A stretch of 64,000 nt of DNA from Mycobacterium sp. GA-0227b (GCF_001499855.1 NZ_LQIK01000029.1:310001-374000), one strand, 5' to 3'. Counted from the first letter of the stretch, positions 42,779 to 51,785 are shown. The notes: generated by a model not told the origin, from the letters alone. Program-made: numbers and translations.

Positions 42779-44014
42779 GTGGCCACGATCTTGGCGTACA
42801 CCTCTCCGGCCTTCGGCAATCTCTACCCGCTGCTGGCACTGCTGGTCGAAATGCGCAATCGCGGCCACCGGGTTGTGCTGCGGACGTTGTCCGAGGGAGT
42901 CGGAATCGGCGGCGCGCTGGGGCTCGAATCCTCGGCCCTCGATCCGCGCATCGAGGCGGTGGCGATGGACGACTGGACCGCTGCCAACCCGAGAGCCGCA
43001 CTCAGGGCCGCGTTTCGAGCTTTCGCCGAACGCGCGGTATACGAGGTGGAGGATCTCGCCGCGTCGATCGAGTCGGTATGCCCCGATGCCACGATCATCG
43101 ATTCGAACTGCTGGGGTGCACCCGCCGTCGTTGACGCGGCATCGATGCCCTGGGCATTGTTTTGGTCCTACCCGCCGATTCTGAGATCGCGGAAGGCGCC
43201 GCCCTTCGGGCCCGGCCTGCGCCCATGGCCTGGACCGCTGGGTCGGCTTCGCGATGAGGCGCTGCGCCCACTCGTCGCTGGAACATTCGACCGTGCCATG
43301 CGCGAACCGCTCAACCGCGTGTGCGCGCAGGTAGGTGCGAAATCCGTTGTGTCGGGCCAGGATCTGGTCAGCCGCGCGCCGCTCATCCTCGTCGCGACTG
43401 CCGAGCCCTTCGAATACTCGCATCCGGATTGGGACGACCGAGTTCAAATGATCGGGCCTTGTGAATTCGATGTGCCTGATGATGTCTCGTTCCTGGATGG
43501 CATCGACCGCCCGATCGTTCTGGTCGCGACTTCATCGGAGCGACAGGCCGATGCTGTTCTGCCATCGACCGCGTTGGCCGCCATGAGCACCCGACCGGTA
43601 CATGTCATCGCGACGTTCCCATGTGGGGTACCCGACGGCCTGGTGATACCTGACAACGCCACCGTGCGGACCTTCGTTGCGCACGGCGCCGTGCTCGACC
43701 GGGCTGTCTGCGCCGTGACCCACGGCGGGATGGGAGTGACTCAGAAAGCACTTGCGCGAGGAGTGCCCGTGTGCGTCGTCCCGTTCGGCCGCGACCAGTT
43801 CGAAGTGGCTCGCCGCGTTGAGGTCGCGCGCTGCGGGTCCCGGCTGCCGAGCAGGAAGCTGACCGCACCGCGGCTTCGGCGCAAGATCGACGAAGCGATG
43901 ACGAGGGTCGACGGCGCGCGCCGGGTCGCGGCCGGGTTCGCATCGGCGGGTGGCGTCGCGCGCGGAGCCGACCTGGTCGAGCGCCGCCTGCTCGAATTCG
44001 ATCCCACGCCCTAG
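42779..44014 (+). CDS. UDP-glycosyltransferase-like protein (GT1 / MGT family)
   Basis: 411 aa. The N-terminal acceptor domain begins ILAYTSPAFGNLYPLLAL, with a glycine/His-rich start as in macrolide-type GT1 enzymes. The C-terminal donor domain has THGGMGVTQKALARGVP followed by VPFGRDQ, the nucleotide-sugar motif. It would glycosylate a small hydrophobic acceptor. It interrupts the otherwise conserved FMN reductase-nrdH order, so it may be a lineage-specific insertion. The start is GTG. Confidence 0.85.
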   Translation: MATILAYTSPAFGNLYPLLALLVEMRNRGHRVVLRTLSEGVGIGGALGLESSALDPRIEAVAMDDWTAANPRAALRAAFRAFAERAVYEVEDLAASIESVCPDATIIDSNCWGAPAVVDAASMPWALFWSYPPILRSRKAPPFGPGLRPWPGPLGRLRDEALRPLVAGTFDRAMREPLNRVCAQVGAKSVVSGQDLVSRAPLILVATAEPFEYSHPDWDDRVQMIGPCEFDVPDDVSFLDGIDRPIVLVATSSERQADAVLPSTALAAMSTRPVHVIATFPCGVPDGLVIPDNATVRTFVAHGAVLDRAVCAVTHGGMGVTQKALARGVPVCVVPFGRDQFEVARRVEVARCGSRLPSRKLTAPRLRRKIDEAMTRVDGARRVAAGFASAGGVARGADLVERRLLEFDPTP

Positions 44015-44442
44015 GCGACGCCCTTGGTCGCTTTGCTGTCCGCCCGTCATGCATATCGAGTTGTCGGTGCCGACTGCTATACCTGCCGCAGGTACACGAC
44101 ACACCTCCGAGTGTGACGTGCGACACGCCGAGCGAGGTGGGCCTGATGAGCTTACGACCTGGGAATTCCAAGATTGTTATTCAGAACATCTGGTATTCCT
44201 TCGCAATGTCGGACACTAGGTGTAGTGTTTCGAGCACCGACAGGCCCCCACGATTCCAAGCTCGCTGAGGGTCGGCCGGAGCCCCCGAACCCGGTCGTGT
44301 CGGCGTCAAGGCACACCGGACGGTGGCCTCGGGCGACAGGAATTTTCAGGGTCTCCGGGCTGCTGAAATTCGATGAATCTCGGCCAGATGAAAGTGTTCG
44401 ACCAGTTGCCAGTCCCAGTTCGCGACAGGAGCCGTACCGCAG
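44015..44442. other. Non-coding region upstream of nrdH
   Basis: 428 bases without a convincing gene. It holds the NrdR-box candidate at 44213-44228 and presumably the nrdHIE promoter. Short frames here have no ribosome sites or family features. Confidence 0.6.
44213..44228. promoter_or_regulatory. NrdR box upstream of nrdHIE
   Basis: ACACTAGGTGTAGTGT: 6-bp perfect arms around GGTG, matching the known NrdR-box pattern (acaCwAtATaTwGtgt). NrdR is the ATP/dATP-sensing repressor of ribonucleotide reductase genes. A clear second box at the usual spacing was not found. Confidence 0.7.
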
Positions 44443-44691
44443 ATGACTCAGCACTCGATCACCGTGTACACCAAGCCCGCATGCGTGCAGTGCAACGCGA
44501 CCTACAAGGCGCTGGATAAGCAGGGCATCGCGTACGAGAAGGTCGACATCACCCTCGACAGCGAAGCCCGCGACTACGTGATGGCGCTCGGGTATCTGCA
44601 GGCCCCGGTCGTGGTGGTCGGCAACGAGCACTGGTCCGGATTCCGGCCCGACCGCATCAAGGCCCTCGGAGCGGTCGCGGCGACGGCTTAG
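44443..44691 (+). CDS. nrdH: Glutaredoxin-like NrdH redoxin
   Basis: 82 aa. It has the thioredoxin fold with redox motif Cys14-Val-Gln-Cys17 (CVQC) and the NrdH ending WSGFRPDRIKAL. It supplies electrons from thioredoxin reductase to the class Ib ribonucleotide reductase. It is the first gene of nrdHIE and lies 31 nt before nrdI. Confidence 0.95.
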   Translation: MTQHSITVYTKPACVQCNATYKALDKQGIAYEKVDITLDSEARDYVMALGYLQAPVVVVGNEHWSGFRPDRIKALGAVAATA

Positions 44692-44722
44692 GGGTATCCG
44701 ACGGGCAGAAAGGGAGAGCGCG

Positions 44723-45166
44723 ATGAGCAATCTCGTCTACTTCTCCAGCGTCTCGGAGAACACCCACCGTTTCGTCGAGAAGCTGGGCCTGCCCGCTACC
44801 CGGATCCCGCTGCATGGACGCATCGAGGTCGACGAGCCCTACGTGCTGGTGCTACCCACCTACGGGGGTGGACGCGCCACACCGGACATCAACGACGGCG
44901 GCTATGTGCCCAAGCAGGTCATCGCGTTCCTCAACAATGAACACAACCGGTCGTTGATCCGCGGCGTCATCGCCGCGGGCAACAACAACTTCGGCGCCGA
45001 GTTCGCCTACGCGGGCAATGTCGTGTCCCGCAAGTGCGGCGTTCCGTACCTGTACCGCTTCGAACTGATGGGAACCCCGGACGACGTCGACGCCGTCCGA
45101 TCGGGTTTGGAAGAGTTTTGGAAGGACCAGACGTGTCACCAACCGTCACAGCTGCAGAGCCTGTAG
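44723..45166 (+). CDS. nrdI: NrdI flavodoxin-like protein
   Basis: 147 aa. FMN-binding loops are seen in YFSSVSENTHRFV (residues 6-18) and LPTYGGG, with a later NNNFG. NrdI activates the manganese cofactor of NrdF with superoxide made at its flavin. AAAGGGAG precedes the ATG. Its 3' end overlaps nrdE by 34 nt. Confidence 0.95.
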   Translation: MSNLVYFSSVSENTHRFVEKLGLPATRIPLHGRIEVDEPYVLVLPTYGGGRATPDINDGGYVPKQVIAFLNNEHNRSLIRGVIAAGNNNFGAEFAYAGNVVSRKCGVPYLYRFELMGTPDDVDAVRSGLEEFWKDQTCHQPSQLQSL

Positions 45167-47316
45167 CGCCCGCCGCGCCGGCCACGCATTCGGCTTCGGG
45201 GGCCGGCGAGATGGATTACCACGCGCTCAACGCGATGCTGAATCTGTACGACGCCGACGGCAAGATTCAGTTCGACAAGGACCGCGAGGCCGCGCACCAG
45301 TACTTCCGCGAGCACGTCAACCAGAACACGGTCTTCTTCCACGATGTCGACGAGAAACTCGACTACCTGATCAAGGAGAACTACTACGAGCGCGAGGTGC
45401 TCGACCAGTACTCGCGCAACTTCGTCAAGAGCCTGCTCGATCGCGCGTACGCCAAGAAGTTCCGGTTCCCGACGTTCGTCGGCGCGTTCAAGTACTACAC
45501 CAGCTACACGCTCAAGACCTTCGACGGCAAGCGCTATCTGGAGCGGTTCGAGGACCGCGTGGTGATGGTGTCGCTCACGCTGGCCGCCGGTGACACCGCG
45601 CTGGCCGAGAAGCTGGTCGACGAGATCATGGACGGTCGTTTCCAGCCGGCCACCCCGACGTTCCTCAACTCGGGCAAGAAGCAGCGCGGCGAGCCGGTTT
45701 CGTGCTTCCTCCTTCGCATCGAGGACAACATGGAGTCGATCGGCCGCTCCATCAACTCAGCGCTGCAGTTGTCCAAGCGCGGTGGTGGAGTTGCCTTGCT
45801 GCTGAGCAACATTCGCGAACACGGGGCGCCGATCAAGAACATCGAGAACCAGAGCTCGGGCGTCATCCCGATCATGAAGCTGCTCGAGGACTCGTTCTCC
45901 TACGCCAACCAGCTCGGCGCACGCCAAGGCGCGGGTGCGGTGTACCTGCACGCGCACCACCCCGACATCTACCGCTTCCTGGACACCAAGCGGGAGAACG
46001 CCGACGAGAAGATCCGGATCAAGACGCTGAGCCTCGGCGTCGTGATCCCCGACATCACGTTCGAGCTGGCCAAGAAGAACGAGGACATGTACCTGTTCTC
46101 GCCGTATGACGTCGAACGTGTCTACGGCTTGCCGTTTGCCGACATCTCGGTCACCGAGAAGTACTACGAGATGGTCGACGACGCGCGCATCCGCAAGACC
46201 AAGATCAAGGCGCGCGAGTTCTTCCAGACGCTGGCAGAGCTGCAGTTCGAATCGGGCTACCCGTACATCATGTTCGAGGACACGGTGAACCGGGCCAACC
46301 CGATCGACGGCAAGATCACGCACTCCAACCTGTGCTCGGAGATCCTGCAGGTCTCGACGCCGTCGCTGTTCAACGAAGACCTGTCCTATGCCAAGGTGGG
46401 CAAGGACATTTCATGCAACCTCGGATCGTTGAACATCGCCAAGGCGATGGACTCGCCGGACTTCGCGCAGACCGTCGAGGTGGCGATCCGGGCGCTGACC
46501 GCGGTGTCGGATCAGACGCACATCGCATCGGTGCCGTCGATCGAGCAGGGCAACAACGACTCCCACGCAATCGGGCTCGGGCAGATGAACCTGCACGGCT
46601 ACCTGGCGCGAGAGCGGATCTTCTACGGGTCCGAAGAGGGCATCGACTTCACCAACATCTACTTCTACTGCGTGCTGTACCACGCGCTGCGCGCGTCGAA
46701 TCGCATTGCGATCGAACGCGGTACGCATTTCAAGGAATTCGAAAGGTCGAAGTACGCGTCGGGCGAGTTCTTCGACAAGTACACCGAGCAGGTGTGGGAG
46801 CCCAAGACCGACAAGGTCCGTCAGCTGTTCGCCGACGCCGACATCCGCATCCCGACGCAAGAGGATTGGCTACGCCTCAAGGAGTCGGTGCAGGCACACG
46901 GCATCTACAACCAGAACCTGCAGGCGGTGCCGCCGACTGGGTCGATCAGCTACATCAACCACTCGACCAGCTCGATCCACCCGATCGCCTCGAAGATCGA
47001 GATCCGTAAGGAAGGCAAGATCGGCCGCGTCTATTACCCCGCGCCGTACATGACCAACGAGAACCTGGAGTACTTCCAGGACGCCTACGAGATCGGCTAC
47101 GAGAAGGTCATCGACACCTACGCCGCGGCCACCCAGCACGTGGACCAGGGGTTGAGCCTGACGCTGTTCTTCAAGGACACCGCCACCACGCGCGACGTCA
47201 ACAAGGCGCAGATCTACGCCTGGCGCAAGGGCATCAAGACGCTGTACTACATCCGGCTGCGCCAAATGGCTTTGGAAGGCACCGAGGTGGATGGCTGCGT
47301 CAGCTGCATGTTGTGA
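45133..47316 (+). CDS. nrdE: Ribonucleotide reductase class Ib, large subunit NrdE
   Basis: 727 aa, near the 725 aa known for the M. tuberculosis protein. Active-site segments include the Cys in PVSCFLLR, NLCSEI, and the C-terminal redox pair CVSCML. The GTG at 45133 lies inside the end of nrdI with GGAAGGA upstream. It converts ribonucleoside diphosphates to deoxy forms with NrdF. Transcription is probably governed by the NrdR box upstream of nrdH. Confidence 0.95.
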   Translation: MSPTVTAAEPVAPAAPATHSASGAGEMDYHALNAMLNLYDADGKIQFDKDREAAHQYFREHVNQNTVFFHDVDEKLDYLIKENYYEREVLDQYSRNFVKSLLDRAYAKKFRFPTFVGAFKYYTSYTLKTFDGKRYLERFEDRVVMVSLTLAAGDTALAEKLVDEIMDGRFQPATPTFLNSGKKQRGEPVSCFLLRIEDNMESIGRSINSALQLSKRGGGVALLLSNIREHGAPIKNIENQSSGVIPIMKLLEDSFSYANQLGARQGAGAVYLHAHHPDIYRFLDTKRENADEKIRIKTLSLGVVIPDITFELAKKNEDMYLFSPYDVERVYGLPFADISVTEKYYEMVDDARIRKTKIKAREFFQTLAELQFESGYPYIMFEDTVNRANPIDGKITHSNLCSEILQVSTPSLFNEDLSYAKVGKDISCNLGSLNIAKAMDSPDFAQTVEVAIRALTAVSDQTHIASVPSIEQGNNDSHAIGLGQMNLHGYLARERIFYGSEEGIDFTNIYFYCVLYHALRASNRIAIERGTHFKEFERSKYASGEFFDKYTEQVWEPKTDKVRQLFADADIRIPTQEDWLRLKESVQAHGIYNQNLQAVPPTGSISYINHSTSSIHPIASKIEIRKEGKIGRVYYPAPYMTNENLEYFQDAYEIGYEKVIDTYAAATQHVDQGLSLTLFFKDTATTRDVNKAQIYAWRKGIKTLYYIRLRQMALEGTEVDGCVSCML

Positions 47317-47325
47317 GACCGCCAT

Positions 47326-47386
47326 GCCGAGTGTCGGGTGGACACCCGCGAAATGCGGATTGATGTTGGCTGACCCGACACTCGGC
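47326..47386 (+). terminator. nrdHIE terminator hairpin
   Basis: Perfect 14-bp arms GCCGAGTGTCGGGT (47326-47339) and ACCCGACACTCGGC (47373-47386), loop 33 nt, beginning 10 nt after the nrdE stop. Confidence 0.75.
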
Positions 47387-47494
47387 GTCGACCCTCTACA
47401 CCTAGCGCTGCCATCGTTTGTGAATCTGACGACGCTTTTCGGCAATTTACGTCGTCAAATTCACAAACGGCGCTGCAGCGTCGACCCTCTGCAC
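47387..47494. repeat. Palindromic element flanked by 15-bp direct repeats
   Basis: The core hairpin has 20-nt arms (47415-47434 and 47450-47469; CGTTTGTGAAT ... ATTCACAAACG) with one mismatch and a 15-nt loop. It is flanked by direct repeats GTCGACCCTCTACAC (47387-47401) and GTCGACCCTCTGCAC (47480-47494). It encodes nothing visible. The arrangement recalls a miniature inverted-repeat element or an excised insertion scar. Confidence 0.6.
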
Positions 47495-47581
47495 ATGTGA
47501 CCGTCCGGCGTTCGCCGGGCCGCCAGTAACCGCACGCGAACCTTGCGTTCGCGCGGCAAAAATCGCCAGTCGGCAGGGCCC

Positions 47582-47600
47582 AAAGGTAAGCCTTGCCTCA
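47582..47600. promoter_or_regulatory. IdeR iron-box-like site
   Basis: AAAGGTAAGCCTTGCCTCA matches the 19-bp IdeR consensus (TTAGGTTAGGCTAACCTAA) at about 12 positions, including both AGGT and CCT ends. It lies 57 nt upstream of the small gene that leads the methyltransferase operon. Confidence 0.4.
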
Positions 47601-47656
47601 TCCAGTATCGCCGTCTACATTAACCGGAAAAGTTTCCTCTAAATAAGGAGCCGGTC

Positions 47657-47797
47657 ATGGCGAGCGATCCTGCTCTGGGTGTACGTCATCGACACCGCGG
47701 CCAGGTACCTGCCGAGCGGAGCGCCGCCGCGGACGCCTGCGTGATATTCACCGCGATCTTCGCGCTCTCGGCTGTCGGAAGGAGACAACGAAAATGA
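47657..47797 (+). CDS. Small 46-aa protein coupled to the methyltransferase
   Basis: ATG at 47657 follows a strong ribosome site (TAAGGAG, 6-nt spacing). The frame ends at a TGA that overlaps the next start codon (ATGA). It has a basic N-terminal third, a short hydrophobic stretch (CVIFTAIFALSAV) and a basic end (GRRQRK). It may be a membrane-associated micro-protein or simply a coupling leader for the methyltransferase. No family is recognised. Confidence 0.55.
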   Translation: MASDPALGVRHRHRGQVPAERSAAADACVIFTAIFALSAVGRRQRK

Positions 47798-48597
47798 CTG
47801 GAAGAGAGAACCTTCCACTTGCCCAGCGGTCCGACGCCGATCTGCCGGGGCACTGGCTGCTGGCGAGGCTGGGGAAGCGGGTGCTGCGCCCCGGTGGTCT
47901 GGAACTGACCACCCGCCTGCTCGCCGCGGCGGGTGTCCAGGGTGCCGACGTCGTGGAACTCGGGCCCGGTTTGGGCCGTACCGCGAGCGATATCGTCGCC
48001 CTGCGGCCGCGCTCCTATGTCGGTGTCGACGACACTGCCGCCGCGACGGAGGCCGTACGCACGATCGTCGCGCCTGTCAACGGACAAGTGGTGGTGGCCA
48101 ACGCCGCCGACACCGGGTTGCCCTCGGGCAGCGCCGATGTCGTGATCGGCGAGGCGATGCTGACCATGCAAGGTGACCGCGACAAGCGGGCGATCGCCGC
48201 CGAAGCATTCCGCGTGCTGCGGCCGGGCGGGCGGTACGCCATCCACGAACTGGGTCTGAAGCCGGACACCCTCCCGCAGGACACCAAAGACGAGATCCGC
48301 CGCGACATGGCGCGCGCGATCAAGGTCAACGCCCGCCCGTTGACGACGGCGGAATGGTCTGCGCTGCTGACCGATGCCGGTTTCGAGGTGGCGACGGTCG
48401 ACCATGCGCCGATGGCGCTGCTCAACCCGGCGCGAGTGCTGGCCGACGAAGGGTTGGGCGGAGCGCTGCGCATCGTGGGCAACCTGATTCGGCGCCGCGC
48501 AGCCCGCAAACGCGTCATTGGAATGCGCAAGACGTTCCATCGGTACCGGCGCGCCTTGACCGCCGTTGCGGTCGTCGGCGTCGTACCGGCATCGTGA
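47794..48597 (+). CDS. Class I SAM-dependent methyltransferase
   Basis: 267 aa. The AdoMet-binding motif VVELGPGLGRT lies near residue 53, with VGVDD (motif II) and FRVLRPGGRYAIHE (post-motif III). The C-terminal 60 residues are basic and helical. The acceptor is unknown. AAGGAG precedes the ATG. It is followed 12 nt later by a SufR-like regulator, suggesting one operon with the cupin. Confidence 0.83.
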   Translation: MTGRENLPLAQRSDADLPGHWLLARLGKRVLRPGGLELTTRLLAAAGVQGADVVELGPGLGRTASDIVALRPRSYVGVDDTAAATEAVRTIVAPVNGQVVVANAADTGLPSGSADVVIGEAMLTMQGDRDKRAIAAEAFRVLRPGGRYAIHELGLKPDTLPQDTKDEIRRDMARAIKVNARPLTTAEWSALLTDAGFEVATVDHAPMALLNPARVLADEGLGGALRIVGNLIRRRAARKRVIGMRKTFHRYRRALTAVAVVGVVPAS

Positions 48598-48609
48598 CAG
48601 ACTCAGAGA

Positions 48610-49284
48610 ATGTCAGCGCCCCGCCACGACCGCGATACTCCGCCCGACCGGGCGGCAGGCCAACAGCGACAGCGTGTCCTGAACCTGTTGCGTTCGGCGA
48701 CGGGACCGGTCGACGTGCAGCACGTCGCGGACACCTTGCAGATACACGTCACGACGGCCCGGTTTCACCTGAGCACGCTCGAGGGCCAGGGCTTCGTCCG
48801 GCGCAGCGGCGGTGTGCGCAACCGGGGGGCAGGCAGGCCGAGGCTGACCTACGAGATCGCGCCGCGACTGGACTACGCGGAGATCGTGTCGCTGTTCGCC
48901 GCGCACCTGGGCGGGACCGTCGAGGAACGCGAAGAGCGCGCACTGCGCATCGGTGCAGACCTCGCGCATCGCGTGCACTTGGCGCGGCCGCGCGCCGAAA
49001 CCTCGGTGGGCGACCTCGTCGTGCTGACACTCAACGAGCTCGGTTTCCAGGTGCGCTCGGTGTTGACCTCGTTCGGCGAGATGACGGTACAGATCTGCAC
49101 CTGCCCGCTGGCCGAGGTCGCCGCGTCGGCGCCCGAGGTAGTCCGCGGCATGCAGCAGGGGCTCATTCAGGAAGTGATCGATCTGAACGCCGACGCGATC
49201 GGTGCGCGGTACCAGGTTTCGGTGGTACCCGATGCGCGCGGTGGCTCCTGCGAGATCGGCTTGGTGTTGCGCCCGGGACCGTAA
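48610..49284 (+). CDS. SufR-like winged-helix regulator with Fe-S-type cysteines
   Basis: 224 aa. The N-terminal winged HTH of ArsR/SufR type covers about 18-80 (VDVQHVADTLQIHVTTARFHL). The C-terminal domain carries Cys163 and Cys165 in QICTCPL and Cys214 in GGSCEIGL. This cysteine set resembles the three-Cys cluster site of mycobacterial SufR-type proteins, so it may sense iron-sulfur status, nitric oxide or oxygen. Context with an IdeR-like site and a cupin fits an iron/redox module. Not a proven SufR. Confidence 0.75.
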   Translation: MSAPRHDRDTPPDRAAGQQRQRVLNLLRSATGPVDVQHVADTLQIHVTTARFHLSTLEGQGFVRRSGGVRNRGAGRPRLTYEIAPRLDYAEIVSLFAAHLGGTVEEREERALRIGADLAHRVHLARPRAETSVGDLVVLTLNELGFQVRSVLTSFGEMTVQICTCPLAEVAASAPEVVRGMQQGLIQEVIDLNADAIGARYQVSVVPDARGGSCEIGLVLRPGP

Positions 49285-49309
49285 ATGCCTGGGCGAGAAG
49301 GGAAAACCC

Positions 49310-49648
49310 GTGGCCAGTCAGACTGTCCAGTCGTTGTCGACGATGGCCGATGAACAGCTCACCTCGGCGAAGGCCGCTTCCTCCGGCCGCTCGGCGCACA
49401 CCGTGTACGGCGGCCGAGGGCACATGCTGCGGCAGACCCTGCTGGCGCTGGCCGCGGGCCACGGGCTCGATGAGCACGAAAGCCCGGGCGAGGCAACGTT
49501 GTTGGTGTTGCGCGGCCGGGTCCGGCTGAACGCCGTGAGCGGCGCCGTTGACGGCATCGCGGGCGACCACATCGCGATTCCCGCGGAACGGCACAGCCTT
49601 TCGGCCCTCGAGGACTCGGCGGTCATGCTGACGGTCGTCGCCAAATAG
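49310..49648 (+). CDS. Cupin-domain protein
   Basis: 112 aa. A small beta-barrel with LVLRGRVRL and DHIAIPAERHSLSALEDS, the two cupin motifs; His in ERHS is a candidate metal ligand, but the first motif lacks the usual His pair. It could be a metal-dependent or purely ligand-binding cupin. The GTG start has GAGAAGGG 7 nt upstream. It follows the SufR-like gene by 25 nt. Confidence 0.75.
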   Translation: MASQTVQSLSTMADEQLTSAKAASSGRSAHTVYGGRGHMLRQTLLALAAGHGLDEHESPGEATLLVLRGRVRLNAVSGAVDGIAGDHIAIPAERHSLSALEDSAVMLTVVAK

Positions 49649-49711
49649 CCGCGCCATACCGAGCCGTGGACGCGAATCTGCGAAGTCCCCGCGACAACCA
49701 GCCGTTCGGCT

Positions 49712-50893
49712 TCACCTGACCGTGTGCTGGGGCCCCTGTGCCTTCTTGTACAGCGCCTTGAGCATCCGGTCGCGGAACGCGGCGTTGTCGATGAGCTTGA
49801 TGCCGGCATTGGCGAAGCGGGGATACCCGAGCAGCTTGTGGAAGTAGCGGCCGCGCCGGTATTCCCGACCCCAGGCCGCCTCCATCCGCTGCGCGTAGTT
49901 CGTGAAGTCGTCGGGCCCGCCATTCTGCAGCGCGGCGATCGCACATTCACCCGCGGCCAGACCCGACTCCAGTGCCTTGGAGATGCCCGCACCGGAAGCC
50001 GGCTTGCCGGCGCCCAGCGAGTCGCCGGTGAACAGCACCCCCGGACGCCACGGCGGCCATGCGGTGAAGCCCATCGGCAGGCGCCACGCTCGCACGCTCT
50101 TGTTCTTCTTGAGCTCTTCGATCGGCGGCAGTTCCCACTCAGGCGGCAACGTGCGCAGGAACTCGCCGAGGAACTGCGTCGCGTTGATCGACTGCCAGTT
50201 CTTGTAGCTGTTGACGTAGCCGAGCCCGATGTTGAACACGCCGTTGCCCATCGGGAACACCCAGCCGTAGCCCGGCAGCTGATCGCCTTCGAAAACCAGC
50301 TTCAGGTAGATGTCGAGGCTGTCGGAGTCGGGACGGTTGGCGGGCATCTCCGAGCGGATCGCGATCGCCGAGTAGCCGTTGTATTCCGAGTCGATCTTCA
50401 GCGCCCGCTTGATCGGCGAATAGGCGCCGTCGGCCGCGATCACCGCGTCGCCGTGGACCTTCTCGCCGCTCTTGAGCGTCACGCCGACCACCCGGCCGTT
50501 CTCCACGATCGGCCCCGTCACCTCCGCGCCCTGGCGCACCTCGGCGCCCGCGGACTCGGCGTGCTTGAGCAGCACCGTGTCCAAGTGGGTGCGGCTGACG
50601 GTGTGGCCGTGGTCGGGCATGCCCGGCCGACGCGGGAACGACAGCTCCCACTGGCTGGGGCTGAACACCGTGACGCGGTTGACCCGGTGGAACGTGGCGA
50701 CCTCGTCGGCCAGCCCCATCTTCTGCAGGTAGCTCACCGCGCGGGCCGTCAGCCCGTCACCACACGGCTTGTCGCGGGGGAACTCGGCCTTGTCGAGGAC
50801 CACTACCTTCGCGCCGGTCTGCGCGGCCTGCCACGCGGCGGCCGAACCCGAAGGCCCGCCACCCGCGATGATCAGGTCGTATCGCTGGGTCAT
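49712..50893 (-). CDS. Geranylgeranyl-reductase-family flavoprotein
   Basis: 393 aa. It starts MTQRYDLIIAGGGPSGSAAAWQ-like with the FAD motif GGGPSG, followed by the family hallmark FPRDKPCGDGLTARAV. The later GYGWVFPMGNGVFNIGLG and FTGDSLGAGKPASGAGIS motifs are complete. Members reduce isoprenoid double bonds (menaquinone side chain, archaeal-type lipids). It is tail to tail with the cupin gene. The quinone-reductase MenJ belongs to the same family but is not this protein's obvious ortholog. Confidence 0.85.
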   Translation of the reverse strand: MTQRYDLIIAGGGPSGSAAAWQAAQTGAKVVVLDKAEFPRDKPCGDGLTARAVSYLQKMGLADEVATFHRVNRVTVFSPSQWELSFPRRPGMPDHGHTVSRTHLDTVLLKHAESAGAEVRQGAEVTGPIVENGRVVGVTLKSGEKVHGDAVIAADGAYSPIKRALKIDSEYNGYSAIAIRSEMPANRPDSDSLDIYLKLVFEGDQLPGYGWVFPMGNGVFNIGLGYVNSYKNWQSINATQFLGEFLRTLPPEWELPPIEELKKNKSVRAWRLPMGFTAWPPWRPGVLFTGDSLGAGKPASGAGISKALESGLAAGECAIAALQNGGPDDFTNYAQRMEAAWGREYRRGRYFHKLLGYPRFANAGIKLIDNAAFRDRMLKALYKKAQGPQHTVR

Positions 50894-51044
50894 GAATCTC
50901 GTCTCGTCGATCGGCTGTCGCAGCGATCTTACCTGCGGCGAGACCGCCTCTCTTGTCGGACGGAGTTGCCTGGCCAGCGCCCCGCGAAACACGGCGCGGC
51001 ATGGTCTGAGCAGGTCAGCGCCGCTTGAGCGGTAGAGTGGCCGG

Positions 51045-51785
51045 GTGCGACGAGGGTCCAGGCCACGCTCGAGTGGTGAGCCGGGTGTCAAGGTGGACGC
51101 CCGCAGCGAACGCTGGCGCGAGCACCGCAAGAAGGTGCGCGCCGAAATCGTCGACGCCGCCTTCCGCGCCATCGACCGCCTCGGCCCCAACGTCAGCGTG
51201 CGGGAAATCGCTGAGGAGGCCGGCACCGCCAAACCCAAGATCTACCGGCACTTCACCGACAAGTCCGACATGTTCGCCGAGATCGGCCAGCGCATGCGGG
51301 ACATGCTGTGGGCGGCGATCATTCCGTCGATCGACGTGGAGAAAGACTCGGCCCGCCAGATCGTCGGTCGCGGCGTCGCGCACTACGTCGAACTCGTCGA
51401 CCGCCACCCGAACGTCGTGCGCTTTCTTCTGCAGGGCCGGTTCGCCGACCAGTCGGCGGCAGCGATGACGACCGTCAACAAGGGCAGCGAGATCACCCTG
51501 GCCATCGCCGACATGATCAGCGCGGAACTGAAGGATCTGGCGCCCGAACCCGCCGCCTTCGAGCTGGCCGCGTTCGCGATCTTCGGCACCGCCGCCTCAG
51601 CCACGGACTGGTGGCTGGGTGCCGACGATGATCGCCCCCGCCGGATGCCAGCCGATGAGTTCGTCGCGCACATGACGACGATCATGGTGGGCGCCATCAA
51701 CGGCACGGCCGAGCTGCTCGGCATCAAGATCGAACCCGACCAGCCCATTCACACCGCAGTCCGCAAGCAGCAGCCCGTCGCCTGA
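51045..51785 (+). CDS. TetR-family regulator (Rv3050c-like)
   Basis: 246 aa from the GTG at 51045, the same length as I recall for Rv3050c. A later GTG at 51093 is possible. The HTH is around 45-85 (VSVREIAEEAGTAKPKIYRHFTDKSDMF). The sequence VDARSERWREHRKKVR before it is highly basic. It precedes the monooxygenase gene by 102 nt and probably controls it. Confidence 0.85.
   Translation: MRRGSRPRSSGEPGVKVDARSERWREHRKKVRAEIVDAAFRAIDRLGPNVSVREIAEEAGTAKPKIYRHFTDKSDMFAEIGQRMRDMLWAAIIPSIDVEKDSARQIVGRGVAHYVELVDRHPNVVRFLLQGRFADQSAAAMTTVNKGSEITLAIADMISAELKDLAPEPAAFELAAFAIFGTAASATDWWLGADDDRPRRMPADEFVAHMTTIMVGAINGTAELLGIKIEPDQPIHTAVRKQQPVA

Larger units (their letters stand above)
47317..47656. other. 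Non-coding region with hairpins, a flanked palindrome and an iron-box-like site
   Basis: 340 bases between nrdE and the next small gene. It contains the terminator at 47326-47386, the palindromic element at 47387-47494, and the IdeR-like site at 47582-47600, each listed separately. Confidence 0.7.

Noticed and set aside
44186..44201. Second NrdR box upstream of nrdH
   Set aside because: Only about half of the positions match and the spacing to the first box is not the usual one.
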